From positions 1,674,001 through 1,738,000 of the forward strand of contig CAKKNE010000006.1 of assembly GCA_918797485.1 (NCBI GenBank): a DNA stretch of 64,000 nucleotides. The letters are read 5' to 3'. The DNA is from Pelagomonas calceolata. Taxonomy: Eukaryota > Sar > Pelagophyceae > Pelagomonadales > Pelagomonadaceae. The translations under genes were made by a program, and so were the position numbers. Shown here one piece after another: positions 27,902 to 36,454 of the stretch. The notes under the pieces are model-generated. The model saw only the letters and a program-made list of their open reading frames with translations. It was not told where the DNA came from and did not search any database. Positions within the stretch are counted from its first letter, which is position 1; every line of letters begins with the position of its first letter.

Positions 27902-29082
27902 CGAACGGCGCACTTTTCCTCGTTGGCCATTCCCTAAGTAGGTCGTATGTACTAGATACCTTATTGCTATTTCGAAGCTCCGGTTGGGCATCCTGACCGA
28001 GCAGGGAGAAGGCCCTTAGGAGCTTGTTCCTTTTTTAGGTCTTCCTTAATTTATTTATTTATTTATTTATTTACTAAGTATTTATTTATTTTTCCAGAAA
28101 TTAGAAACGAATTTACCCGAGACGCACAATATGACGAACGCGGGTTGTCTGGCTTTATTGATGGGAGATGACCCGCCCCAGGAGATTGAGAATTTGTTTT
28201 ATCGTTTCTTGACGTCTCTTTTTAGGCGCCGGCTGGGTATCTAGCCGCGCAGGGAGAAGGCCTCTAGAGGGAGGCTTGGTGTATGTCCTTTTCCTTTAGG
28301 ATATTCCTTCCTTAATTATTTATTTATTCATTTATTTTACTGATGTTACGGTGCTAGGACTAGTGGGCGGAGCCCCTGGGGGGAGACACCGCGCGTCGCC
28401 GATTCATCGGCGGCGGGCACGTGCCGCGTTTTCATAACGGTATACCTCCTTCTAAGCAGAACCGCCTCGGCAACCCCCCCGAACAATGTGCAACGACTTC
28501 CCGCAGGCGACCTTGGACAGGTCTCGGCGACGCGTTCGGCACCGTACACTCCAACAGGCCGGTAGGCACTCGGCCCGAACCCTTGACAATCGCCACGCCC
28601 CACTCCCGGTAGATCTGGGCCTGAATCACGGCCGCGTCGGCTGCGACCAGTAAGACACTAGGGGTGCCTAGGCTCCAGGCCCTGCCCAGGACTGGCCGAG
28701 GGGCCCGCAACGCACGCTTCTACGACCGGCAACAAGCTTACGTACACGCTCGCGGGGGATAGCTCCCCCGTCACCCCTCCCTAGGTGTGTGGCTTCGAAA
28801 CCCGAATTGACTATGGCTATTTCGTCTAGGTAGGCTCTATATTGAAGTTTTAATCCGTGTGCCTGGCGATGAGTCAGTTCGGCAATGAGCCAATCTGAGG
28901 AGATACCGTCTCCCGTAGGCTAGCGGCCTGTAAGACACTAGGCATGCCCAGGGAAAGACTCAAGACGGCGCGCGAGTGCCCGAAGCCACGGCCTCCGGCT
29001 CGTCGGCGGCAACCCGGACTTCACCAACGCGCCCAGGCACGGGCAAGCACTACAGACATCAGCAACCGCCAAAAAACTAGAG
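27902..29082. repeat. Repeat cluster upstream of COQ3
   Basis: 27965-28080 is a SINE-like tail (GGGAGAAGGCCCTTAGGAGC ... then TTTA repeats). 28131-28330 is smORF copy 2 with tail. 28649-28661 and 28929-28941 carry (T/A)GTAAGACACTAG. 28707-28815 and 28969-29040 are two pieces of the repeat seen at 6656-6856, here in changed order. The COQ3 ATG begins right after the last piece, so the 5' untranslated region of that gene is probably repeat-derived. Confidence 0.6.
28131..28244 (+). repeat. Duplicated small ORF, copy 2 (shortened)
   Basis: 37 codons from an ATG, ending at a TAG created by a one-base loss relative to copy 1 at 24634. Both copies keep GACGACCCGCCCCAGGAG-like codons with only silent third-base changes in most places. 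It is followed by the same GCAGGGAGAAGGCCTCTAG segment and a longer TTTA-type tail. Confidence 0.5.
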
Positions 29083-29868
29083 ATGCGGGCCGCACGCCTC
29101 GCGGCGAGGGCAACGCGGGGCGCGCCTCGCCTGACGCTGCGCGGCGCGTCGACGGTCAGCGAGGCGGAGGTGGCCAAGTTCGGCGCCGTCGTCTGGGCCG
29201 ACCCGACCAGCGCGAGCGGCGCCGGCCCGCTGCACGCGCTGAACCCCGCGCGCGCGGACTACGTGCGGGCGCAGGCCGGCGGCCTGCGCGGGAAGCGGGT
29301 GGCGGACGTCGGCTGCGGCGGCGGGCTCCTCGCGCGCGCGCTCGCGGCCGCGGGCGCCGACGTCGTGGGCCTCGACGCGAGCCCGCGCGCCGCCGCCGCC
29401 GCGGCCGCGCGCGCGGCGGCGGGGCCGCGCTTCGCCGTGGTCGCGGGCGCGCCCGAGGCGCTGCTCGCGGACGGGACGCTCTCGGAGGCGACGTTCGACG
29501 TCGTGTGCGCGCTCGAGGTGCTCGAGCACGTCGCCGACGACGGCGCGTTCGTCGCCGCGTGCGCGCGCCTCGCGCGGGCCGGCGGCGACGTGTTCCTCTC
29601 GACGCTCAACCGGACGCCGCTCGCCGCGGCCGCCTCCATTACTATCGCGGAGGGCGCGCTGGGCCTCCTGCCGCGCGGCACGCACGACGCGGCCAAGTTC
29701 CGGACGCCGGGCGACGTCGCCGCGCTGCTGGGCGCCGCGGGCTGCCGCGTGCGCGACGCGCGCGCGCTGCACTTCGCTCCCGCGCCGCGGGGCCCCGGCG
29801 CGGCCTGGCTCGGCGGCGACGCGCGCGGCGCCGTCAACTTCGTCGTGCACGCGACGCGGGAGGCGTGA
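29083..29868 (+). CDS. COQ3: Ubiquinone biosynthesis O-methyltransferase COQ3 (UbiG family)
   Basis: 261 residues. A basic presequence (MRAARLAARATRGAPRLTLR) suggests mitochondrial import. The start of the fold, VVWADPTSASGAGPLHALNP followed by R, is the UbiG/COQ3 signature (W-D...LH-x-LNP-x-R). Motif I is VADVGCGGGLLARALA, binding S-adenosylmethionine, followed by VVGLDASPRA and VCALEVLEHVAD. Near the C-terminus LPRGTHDAAKFRTPGDV matches the family's P-x-GTH-x-(W/F)-x-KF segment. The enzyme methylates ring hydroxyls of coenzyme Q precursors in the mitochondrial inner-membrane complex. Single exon. Confidence 0.93.
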   Translation: MRAARLAARATRGAPRLTLRGASTVSEAEVAKFGAVVWADPTSASGAGPLHALNPARADYVRAQAGGLRGKRVADVGCGGGLLARALAAAGADVVGLDASPRAAAAAAARAAAGPRFAVVAGAPEALLADGTLSEATFDVVCALEVLEHVADDGAFVAACARLARAGGDVFLSTLNRTPLAAAASITIAEGALGLLPRGTHDAAKFRTPGDVAALLGAAGCRVRDARALHFAPAPRGPGAAWLGGDARGAVNFVVHATREA

Positions 29869-30157
29869 GGGCCCGCGAGGCCGCCCCGCGTGCGTGGTCC
29901 TGCGGAATGCGGTCGTTTGGCCCGGTGGTGCGATCGTCGTGGCGCCCCCTCGCTGGCCCACAACAGGCGCGTCGCAATAGTAATGAGAAGTGCACTGTTA
30001 GCCTAGTAGATCGATCCCTGTCGAGTAGAGACTAAGTATAGACCACTGGCACGACTCCTCCGCTCCGAGAAACCAGGGTAAACCCGAAATTACGTCGCAA
30101 AGGACCTAGGCGCGTCAGCGGCTCGGGAGGCGTGATCTAACCGCGACAGGACCGATC
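29869..30157. other. Short convergent gap
   Basis: 289 bp between converging genes. A less GC-rich stretch at 29970-30075 contains TAATGAGAAG and AGAGACTAAG. No gene or repeat is recognised. Confidence 0.3.
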
Positions 30158-31777
30158 CTACGAGGTGAAGGCCTCCTGGAAGCCGGCCTCGGCGTCCGCG
30201 AGCCACTTGTCGCAGCGCTCGGCGGCCGTTTTCTCTTTCAGCTTCGCGAACCACTTGATCGACGGCCGCGGGCACTCGTCGCGGGCGATGGGGCCCGCGA
30301 GCTTGTCGTAGACGATCCGCGCGCCGGCGGCCTTCAGGGAATCGTGCGCGGAGAGGTAGCGCGAGAAGTAGCACAACGCATGTTCCAGGTCCACCGCGGT
30401 GAGCCGCTTGCGCGCGCCGTCGGCGTCCCGCTGGAAGGGGAAGCGCAGCCCCAGCGCCTGGAACTGCGCCTCGGAGTTCTCGGCCAACCACGCGAGGCGT
30501 TTTACCGCCTCGCTCTTGCCGAGCTGCACGCCCCCCCACATCTTTTTTACGACGCCCTCCGGGCCCGGCCCGCACAGGCAAAACGACTTCATCGTCGTGG
30601 CGTCGAGGTTCGGCGCAAATCTCGAGACGTCGCCCTCGCAGACCCCGAAGAAGAACGTGCACAAGGCCTGTCCTCCCACGTAATCACCGACGCCGGACAA
30701 GGTCAAGACCGCTTTGCACGCGTCCTTCCAGGACCGGGCCGCCCTCAACGCCGCGACGACCTTGTCGATTTCGTACAGGCGCGCCGGCAGGTACTTCAAC
30801 AGGCGCTTGCCCTGGTTCTGGAACGAGCCCGCGAACTTCGGCGTGTCGAGGTCCCAGAGGCGCTCCGCGAAGGCCACGAAGCTCACGACCTCCTCGCGCG
30901 ACGACGGAAAGTTCGCGCCGCCGAGCCCGCCGAATTTCGACGGTGCGCGGAACCCGCCCTCCGGCGTCGTCGCCGTCCAGGCCTTGTTCACGCCGAGGAG
31001 CCAGTTGTCCATCTCGTGGACGCACATTAATACGGCTTGGCCGACCCAGGCGTCGCTGCCCTGTTCTATCCCCGCGTGCTCCAGCTTCGCGCGGACGAAG
31101 TCGCCCATCGTGACCGTGCCCGAGTCGAGGCCCCGGCCGACGTTGCCCATCTTGCACAGGCTCTGAATCAGCGGGCCGTGGTCGAAGCCGTCTTTGCCCG
31201 CCTTCGGCAACACCGCTGCCGGGAGCGCCTTGCCGTCGGCGCTCACGACGGCTTCCGACGGGTACATGAGGCGCCGCGTCGTCGCGCGGTGGTACAGGAA
31301 CTGGTAAACGAGCTTGCAGAGGCGCTGGTCCTCGGGCGGGCCGCAGGGCTTCGCCGAATCCGTGGTCCTGGCGCGCCTCTCGGGCGCCGCGGTCGTGGTC
31401 TTCGCGCGCTTCTTGGGCGGCGCCGGCTCGGCCGGGCGCCAGGGCTCGCCGTCGCCGCTGTCGCACGGCACGTCGGCGCCGGCGCGGAATGGTTCTTCCT
31501 GCAATATTTGATAGTGCGTTTCCCCATCAGTATAGGCGATTTTGAGCTTGGCATCGCGCTCCGCCTCTATTTTGCCGAGATACCATTGCGCTTCGCCGGC
31601 CCAGTACACCTCGACCCAGCGGCCGGGAAGCGCGCCGGCATCTTCCGGCTCCTCCATGTTTTCTCGCGATGTGTTTTTTGAATGATAATATCTTTGCCCG
31701 ACTGGATTTACTGCGTCAAATTTGCGGTCGCGAGAGTGTGACCTCCGCTGGCGATTTTTTGGCGCCGGCCCCTCCAC
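30158..31777 (-). CDS. Tudor-domain protein with a putative thymine-hypermodification (glycosylase-like) domain
   Basis: 539 residues; a second possible start, MEEPEDAGALPG, lies at 31657. Residues about 50-95 form a Tudor-like barrel (RWVEVYWAGEAQWYLGKIEA, YTDGETHY). The remainder is mostly helical, with LTLSGVGDYVGGQALCTFFF resembling a helix-hairpin-type DNA-binding turn and FCLCGPGPEGVVKKMWGG resembling the GPG loop of the aGPT-pyrophosphorylase / 5-hmdU kinase helical family. That family, known from phage DNA hypermodification, has eukaryotic members fused to chromatin readers. The assignment is from memory of motif shape and is tentative. It could instead be another HhH glycosylase relative. 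Codons in the first 100 residues are less G/C-ended than in the rest. Confidence 0.5.
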   Translation of the reverse strand: MEGPAPKNRQRRSHSRDRKFDAVNPVGQRYYHSKNTSRENMEEPEDAGALPGRWVEVYWAGEAQWYLGKIEAERDAKLKIAYTDGETHYQILQEEPFRAGADVPCDSGDGEPWRPAEPAPPKKRAKTTTAAPERRARTTDSAKPCGPPEDQRLCKLVYQFLYHRATTRRLMYPSEAVVSADGKALPAAVLPKAGKDGFDHGPLIQSLCKMGNVGRGLDSGTVTMGDFVRAKLEHAGIEQGSDAWVGQAVLMCVHEMDNWLLGVNKAWTATTPEGGFRAPSKFGGLGGANFPSSREEVVSFVAFAERLWDLDTPKFAGSFQNQGKRLLKYLPARLYEIDKVVAALRAARSWKDACKAVLTLSGVGDYVGGQALCTFFFGVCEGDVSRFAPNLDATTMKSFCLCGPGPEGVVKKMWGGVQLGKSEAVKRLAWLAENSEAQFQALGLRFPFQRDADGARKRLTAVDLEHALCYFSRYLSAHDSLKAAGARIVYDKLAGPIARDECPRPSIKWFAKLKEKTAAERCDKWLADAEAGFQEAFTS

Positions 31778-32824
31778 CGGGCTCCCGCTTAAGAGGCTAA
31801 CTTGAGTTTGAAAAGCTGCCGTCTGCCTATGGCCTACGGTACTCTACTCTGGAGACTTAATAACGCCCCAGTGTAAACCAGTTTATAATAAAACACTCTC
31901 GTAGCGGGTTTGGCCCAGCCTCTGGCGGCGAGCTAGGACCCTGCTACTTTACATAACGCTGCGACATACTCTTGCTAGGTTATGGGCCCACAAGGTTCCG
32001 CCTACTACTGACGAACTTCGGAAGAGCCTGAGTGCCAGTGTTTTTGAAATCTCTTGTCTCCTGTACAAAAGCTTGGCGAAAGCATGTGCTTGTGCAAATG
32101 GAAATAATGACGATAATGACGATAATGACGATAATGACGATAATGACATCACCGGGTTACGCCGCCGCCGCCAGGGATAACGTAGTAAAATCCTCTTCTG
32201 TCCAAATCAATCGCTCGAATTCAGCACCATCATTCACTTGGATTTCTATGTCCAAATTCTGGCTTTTAAAAAAGGCTTCTAGCTCTGCCTTGGGGAAAGC
32301 AATTTGCTTGATTCCATTTGGCAATATGTACCAAATACCAGACCCTCCAGGCTTTGAAGGATATTCAGCAACCAGAATTCTACTTCCGGCCACGATCTCC
32401 CCGAATACGGTGTAGGCGGCGACCGAGGTCCATCCTATGAGATCGCCATATGGCTACTTATCCAATTGGGCTTATGCGCGCACGCGGGCTCGAAATAGGG
32501 GGTGTCTGCAAAGTCGCTCTCTATATTGACATATTTTGGCTTAAGGCTTCCCCCATACTATAATTTACCCTTTAACGCCTGTCTATATGGTTAAGCCCCT
32601 CCTGGAGCCTACACTTATCCAATTGGGCTTATGCGCCTGAAGATTGTCTGCTCGCGCGATTCAAGCGCAAGAGAAGCTGCGGGCGCCCGCGCGCCGGCGC
32701 CGCGCTCGGTTGTACCGCAAAGGCTTCCACCGCTCCACTGACCAAAAACGCCGCGGCCGAGCAACGAGCCGCCGCGCGACGTCTCTAAACCCCGAAGACT
32801 TCCACCGGCTTCAGCCAAAGCGAA
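31778..32824. repeat. A/T-richer gap with minisatellite, direct repeat and coding-like fragment
   Basis: About five copies of the 9-mer ATAATGACG lie at 32104-32147. Two copies of a 24-bp sequence containing CCAATTGGGCTTATGCGC lie at 32456-32479 and 32613-32636, flanking 133 bp. 32157-32448 on the minus strand is open (see next entry). The PP2C start follows at 32825. Confidence 0.6.
32157..32448 (-). pseudogene. Unrecognised coding-like fragment of about 97 codons
   Basis: A minus-strand frame with no ATG at its head (begins GDLIGWTSVAAYTVFGEIVA), then ILVAEYPSKPGGSGIWYILP and IEIQVNDGAEFERLIWTEED. The amino-acid mix is that of a folded protein, and codons end in all four bases, unlike the GC-rich neighbours. 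The frame ends in an Ala run from a GCC repeat. It may be a fragment of a gene moved here from a lower-GC locus, or an exon of an unseen gene. No family is recognised. Confidence 0.35.
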
Positions 32825-34322
32825 ATGGGGCAGATCAGCTCGGCCCCGGTGGAGCTGATCCGCGTGCAGCGCTGCGGCGGCGCCGGCTGGCGTGGCGCGG
32901 CCGCGGAGATGCAAGGTTGGCGCGCGGACCATGAGGACGCGCACTTCGTGGCCGACGGCGGCGAGGACGGCACGAGCCTCTTCGGCGTGCTCGACGGCCA
33001 CGGCGGCCGCGCGGCCGCGCGCGAGGCGGCGCACGACCGCCTGCCGGCGGCGCTGCGGCGCGCGACCGCCGCCGGCGGCGCGCTCGACGAGGCCGCCGTG
33101 ACGGCCGCGTTCGTCGAGACGGACGCGTGGCTGCGGACGGTCCCCGCCGTCCAGCGCGACCAGAGCGGCACGACGTGCGTCGTGGCGGGCCTGCGCCGGC
33201 GGCCGCAGGAGGCGGGCGCGGGCGCGCCGACCTGGGACGCGTGGGTCGCGAACGCGGGCGACAGCCGGGGCCTCCTCTTCCGCCCGGGCGCCGGCGGCGC
33301 GGAGACCCTCGTCGCGAGCGAGGACCACAAGCCCGACCGGCCCGACGAGCTCGCTCGCATCGCGCGCGCGGCGGCGCAGAGATCGGATCGTCGCGGCGCG
33401 TCCGTCGCGGGGGCGGCGCGCGCGACGCGCCGACCGATTCTGCGCGCAGGCGCGCGGGCGGCTTCGTGAGCGACGCCGACGCCGCGCGCCGGCCCGCGGC
33501 GGCGCCGCCGGCCGTCGCGCGCCTCGACGGGAACCTGGCCGTGTCGCGCGGCCTGGGCGACTTCGCCTACAAGGCCGACGGGCGGCTCGCGCCCGGCGAC
33601 CAGAAGGTGAGCTGCGCGCCCGAGTTCTACGGCGCGGAGCTCCGCGCCGGCGACCTCCTGATCCTGGCCTGCGACGGCGTCTTCGACGTCATGAGCAACG
33701 AGGGCCTCTGCCGCGCCGTCGCGGCGGCGCTCGACGGCGGCGCGGACGTCGGCGACGTCTGCGCGCGCGTGCTGGGCGCGTGCCTGCGGGACCTGCACTC
33801 CAAGGACAACATGACGCTGCTCGTGGTGCAGGTCGGCGTCGACGGCGCGGCCTACGGCCGCGCGCCCGACGAGATCGCGGGCCTCGAGCTCTACGCGCGC
33901 CAGACCGACGAGGCCGTGCGCCGCGCCTACCTGGGCTTCCTGCGCTACTGCGCCGACACGGGCGGCCTGCCACCGCCGGCGCGGGAGCTCCTGGACGCGG
34001 ACGGCGCGCCGCCCGCGCCGCCAATCGACGCGCCGGCCGACTCGAGCGCACCGCCGCCCGCCGCCGCCGGCGGGGCGGCGGACGCGCCGGCGACGGCCAA
34101 CCGCAAAAAGAAGAAGGTCAGACTCCCGCGTCCCGCGAGGTGCCTTCATATCCGCGCCCGCAACGGTCGACTCACCGGTCCATGGTTTTCCTTCGTCGTA
34201 GTTTCCGCCGTCGGCGGACCCAGATAGCCCGTCCGTCAACGACCGCTTTGCTCATGCCAAAATCCATGATCCCCGCGCAGAAGTCGAAGAAGAAGGCCGC
34301 CGCGCCCGACCGTGAGGCCTGA
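32825..34322 (+). CDS. PP2C-type Ser/Thr protein phosphatase, split by an introner
   Basis: Exons are 32825-33363, 33450-34116 and probably 34281-34322 (415 residues). All PP2C motifs are present: RADHEDAHF, FGVLDGHGG, VANAGDSRG, SEDHKPDRP, RLDGNLAVSRGLGDFAYK, LACDGVFDVM and SKDNMTLLV, so the metal-binding Asp residues are intact. MGQISSAP at the N-terminus fits N-myristoylation (MGxxxS). Intron 1 is required because the two halves lie in different frames; joining gives ELARIARAGGFVSDA as in the family. Intron 2 (34117-34280, GTCAGA...GCGCAG) is less sure: reading through ends at 34227 instead. Its use gives a lysine-rich end (RKKKK|KSKKKAAAPDREA). Confidence 0.9.
33364..33449 (+). mobile_element. 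Introner acting as GC-AG intron in the PP2C gene
   Basis: 86 bp. The target copies are GCGCGCGGC (upstream, providing a GC donor) and GCGCGCGGG (downstream). The element's ends pair as GCGCAGAGATCGG and CCGATTCTGCGCGCAG. Splicing joins ATC GC to G CGC GCG GGC and restores the PP2C core. The terminal sequence differs from the TGTGTGGAAATC family but the architecture is the same. Confidence 0.7.
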
Positions 34323-35822
34323 CGCGCGTGCCTACCCCTCCCGCCGCCGTACCTCGCCTCAGTAACCGGCTTCCTCCCTCGTCCTACTGAATATAGTCCT
34401 CGCCTCGGGCCGCCGTCTATAGAGCCCCACTGGCACACCCCCAAAAGAGGTTGATGTGTCGGGTTGGCTCCAAGACTCCAGCGCTTGACCCCCGGTGACG
34501 ATCTGTACCTCGCTGGTCCGACGCTGTAGACGACGTGGCCCCAAAGCAAGACCAAGTTATTTCCTCCTGGGACGGTCTCGGGCCGAGGGTGGCGTCGGCT
34601 GTCCAAGTTGCTCTAGGACGGGTCCGGCTGCAGACCCCCTGGTCCTGTCGTATATTTCTGGTGAATAAGGAATCGGGAGCGGTCGACGGCGAAGAAGGCC
34701 GCGATAACGTACGAAGGAGCCGGCGACGCGCTTCTTCTTATAGTTGAGCAATTACCCGGTAGCGAAATCTCAGGGTCGGTAATTACCGGTAATTACCATT
34801 GCCGGTAATTACCCTGGTAATTTGGTGCTCAACTATACTTCTTCTTGGGAGTGATGAGACGGAACAACGCAAAGTTGTCGCAGCGAGCCGCAGTCTGCTA
34901 CTCGCTCGAGCGTCGCGTCGAGGCGCCTCAAGGTACGGAGAAGGTCTTTCAACCGTCTTTGTGGAGCTCGTCGACGTGCAGTACCTCGTGCACGCGGCTG
35001 CGATCGTCTCGGAGGAGGATATGGAGTTGTCGTTCGTCGTCAGCGGAAGAAGCCGGAGTGGACGCGAGAGGAAGGCCACCAGACGGTAGACGGAGGTGGC
35101 GCCGACGGGATCAGGCTCGGGCTAGGACGCCCACCCAAGAATACACAAAAGAACAAGACCCAAGAAGAAAGACCTAAGCTTAAGATTAATTATCCCAGGG
35201 GTCCACGGGACCCGTGCTATACGGCGTCAAGTTCAAGCTCAGTTTTCGCCTGAAGCAGGCCGCGAGAAGACGCGTCTTCCCCCCCCCCCTTCCAAGAGCT
35301 ACAGCTCGTATACGAATAGGTAACGGCCAAGGGGGGGGGGGGACGGTACCATACACCATGACCAAAACCGGAAATCTGCCAGGCAGATCTACCTACCTAC
35401 CTATCTCGGCCGGAAGACGTCCTGCGCGTCTGAAAAAGGGTGGAAATGAACCGCACAGCCCGTGGGGGTGCGCCTATTGGCTTTAATTGCTTTAAAAGTA
35501 ATTAAAATTTTAGCATTTTTAGCAAAACACGAAAATAGTTTCGACGTTCCAGGCGTCGCTTGTGGCGCCCCTGCGACCCCAAACCTTTCTCCATTCACTG
35601 GCGCATCATATCACGCGTTCGTGCGCGTGCGCCGTGCCGCGGCGGTCAACCGCGCGCGCGGAAACGCAAAGCCTCTATTGGTAAAAACAGAATCTCAGCA
35701 GTGACCTACCTACCTACCCCCCTAGTAGGTTCGACATGGTGTCTAGCAGGTAAAATTTCACCCCCCCTGAAATGGCGCGAAAACGCCCACGCTGCCCCGT
35801 CCGGCCCGCCGGCGCCGCGAGC
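34323..35822. other. 1.5-kb intergenic region with one MITE; otherwise no gene
   Basis: Apart from the inverted-repeat element at 34740-34837 the region shows no convincing gene. Frames of 90-110 codons at 34799-35177 are Ser/Arg-rich and lack domain features. 35300-35345 holds a C run and a G run. 35460-35550 is A/T-rich (GCTTTAATTGCTTTAAAAG). The promoter of the next gene is presumably here. Confidence 0.5.
34740..34837. mobile_element. Palindromic MITE with 9-bp target duplication
   Basis: The ends are ATAGTTGAGC...AATTACC and GGTAATT...GCTCAACTATA, inverted to each other, and the interior has repeated GGTAATTACC units. Direct copies of CTTCTTCTT flank it at 34731-34739 and 34838-34846. 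At 98 bp it can hold no gene and is a non-autonomous DNA transposon. It lies in intergenic DNA. Confidence 0.8.
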
Positions 35823-36335
35823 ATGGGCCTCCGCCGGCGCTGGGCCGGCGCCGTCCTCCTCTGCGCGTGCCGCGCGGCGGCCGAGGAGCAGGGCCTGAGG
35901 CGCGCCGGCAAGGAGCGCGTCCTCGGCGTCGGCCTGGGCGTCTTCCTCCTCAGCTTCTTCTTCATCGCCATGTGCGCGCTCTGCTGGGCCGGCGCGCTGC
36001 TGCCGCAGGAGCGCGGCGAGCAGTGGATCTTCAACGTCGTCGGCACGCTCGGCTTCGGCGTCGTCGCGTGCGTCCTCTTCCTCGCGGACGAGCGGCCCGA
36101 GTACGCGAGCGAGGAGCGGGCCGAGCGGGAGCACGACGACAACCTGATCGGCCTCATCGTCGTGGCGGGCCTCCTGGCGTGCGCCGCGGCGTTCGGGCTG
36201 GGCGCCGTCCTGTGCTACCACGTCTGCGCACCCGTCGAGGCCCCACTCGTGCAGAAGCGGCCGGCCGGCGACCGGCAGGGCCTCTTCGACGCCTCGGGCC
36301 AGTGCGTCGCTTCGCGGCCGGCCTTCACGGCGTAA
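35823..36335 (+). CDS. Small multi-pass membrane protein with signal peptide, unknown
   Basis: 170 residues from the ATG at 35823 (MGLRRRWAGAVLLCACRAAA, a signal peptide); an in-frame ATG 51 bp upstream gives a longer basic leader. Three hydrophobic segments follow: VLGVGLGVFLLSFFFIAMCA, a second around 67-87 (IFNVVGTLGFGVVACVLFL) and a third around 108-132 (LIGLIVVAGLLACAAAFGLG). Between the second and third is a charged loop (SEERAEREHDDN). No family is recognised. It converges with the UbiA gene 119 bp away. Confidence 0.55.
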   Translation: MGLRRRWAGAVLLCACRAAAEEQGLRRAGKERVLGVGLGVFLLSFFFIAMCALCWAGALLPQERGEQWIFNVVGTLGFGVVACVLFLADERPEYASEERAEREHDDNLIGLIVVAGLLACAAAFGLGAVLCYHVCAPVEAPLVQKRPAGDRQGLFDASGQCVASRPAFTA

Positions 36336-36454
36336 AGCGAGGGGGTCGGGCCTAGGCCCCGAACTTGGCCCCGACGCCGGGGTCCCCGGCTCGAGCCCTG
36401 ACTCACGTGTGGCGGCTGTTGGTAAAATGATAATAGTAAATGAATTCTCTACCG

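Noticed and set aside
33127-34227. PP2C ending at 34227 by read-through of the last intron
   Set aside because: The read-through tail (RLPRPARCLHIRARNGRL and on) lacks coding character, while GT-AG splicing joins two lysine-rich segments; kept only as an alternative.
34799-35177. Two overlapping frames of 96 and 110 codons
   Set aside because: Ser/Arg-rich, no start context or domain, and not conserved in codon bias with either half of the window.
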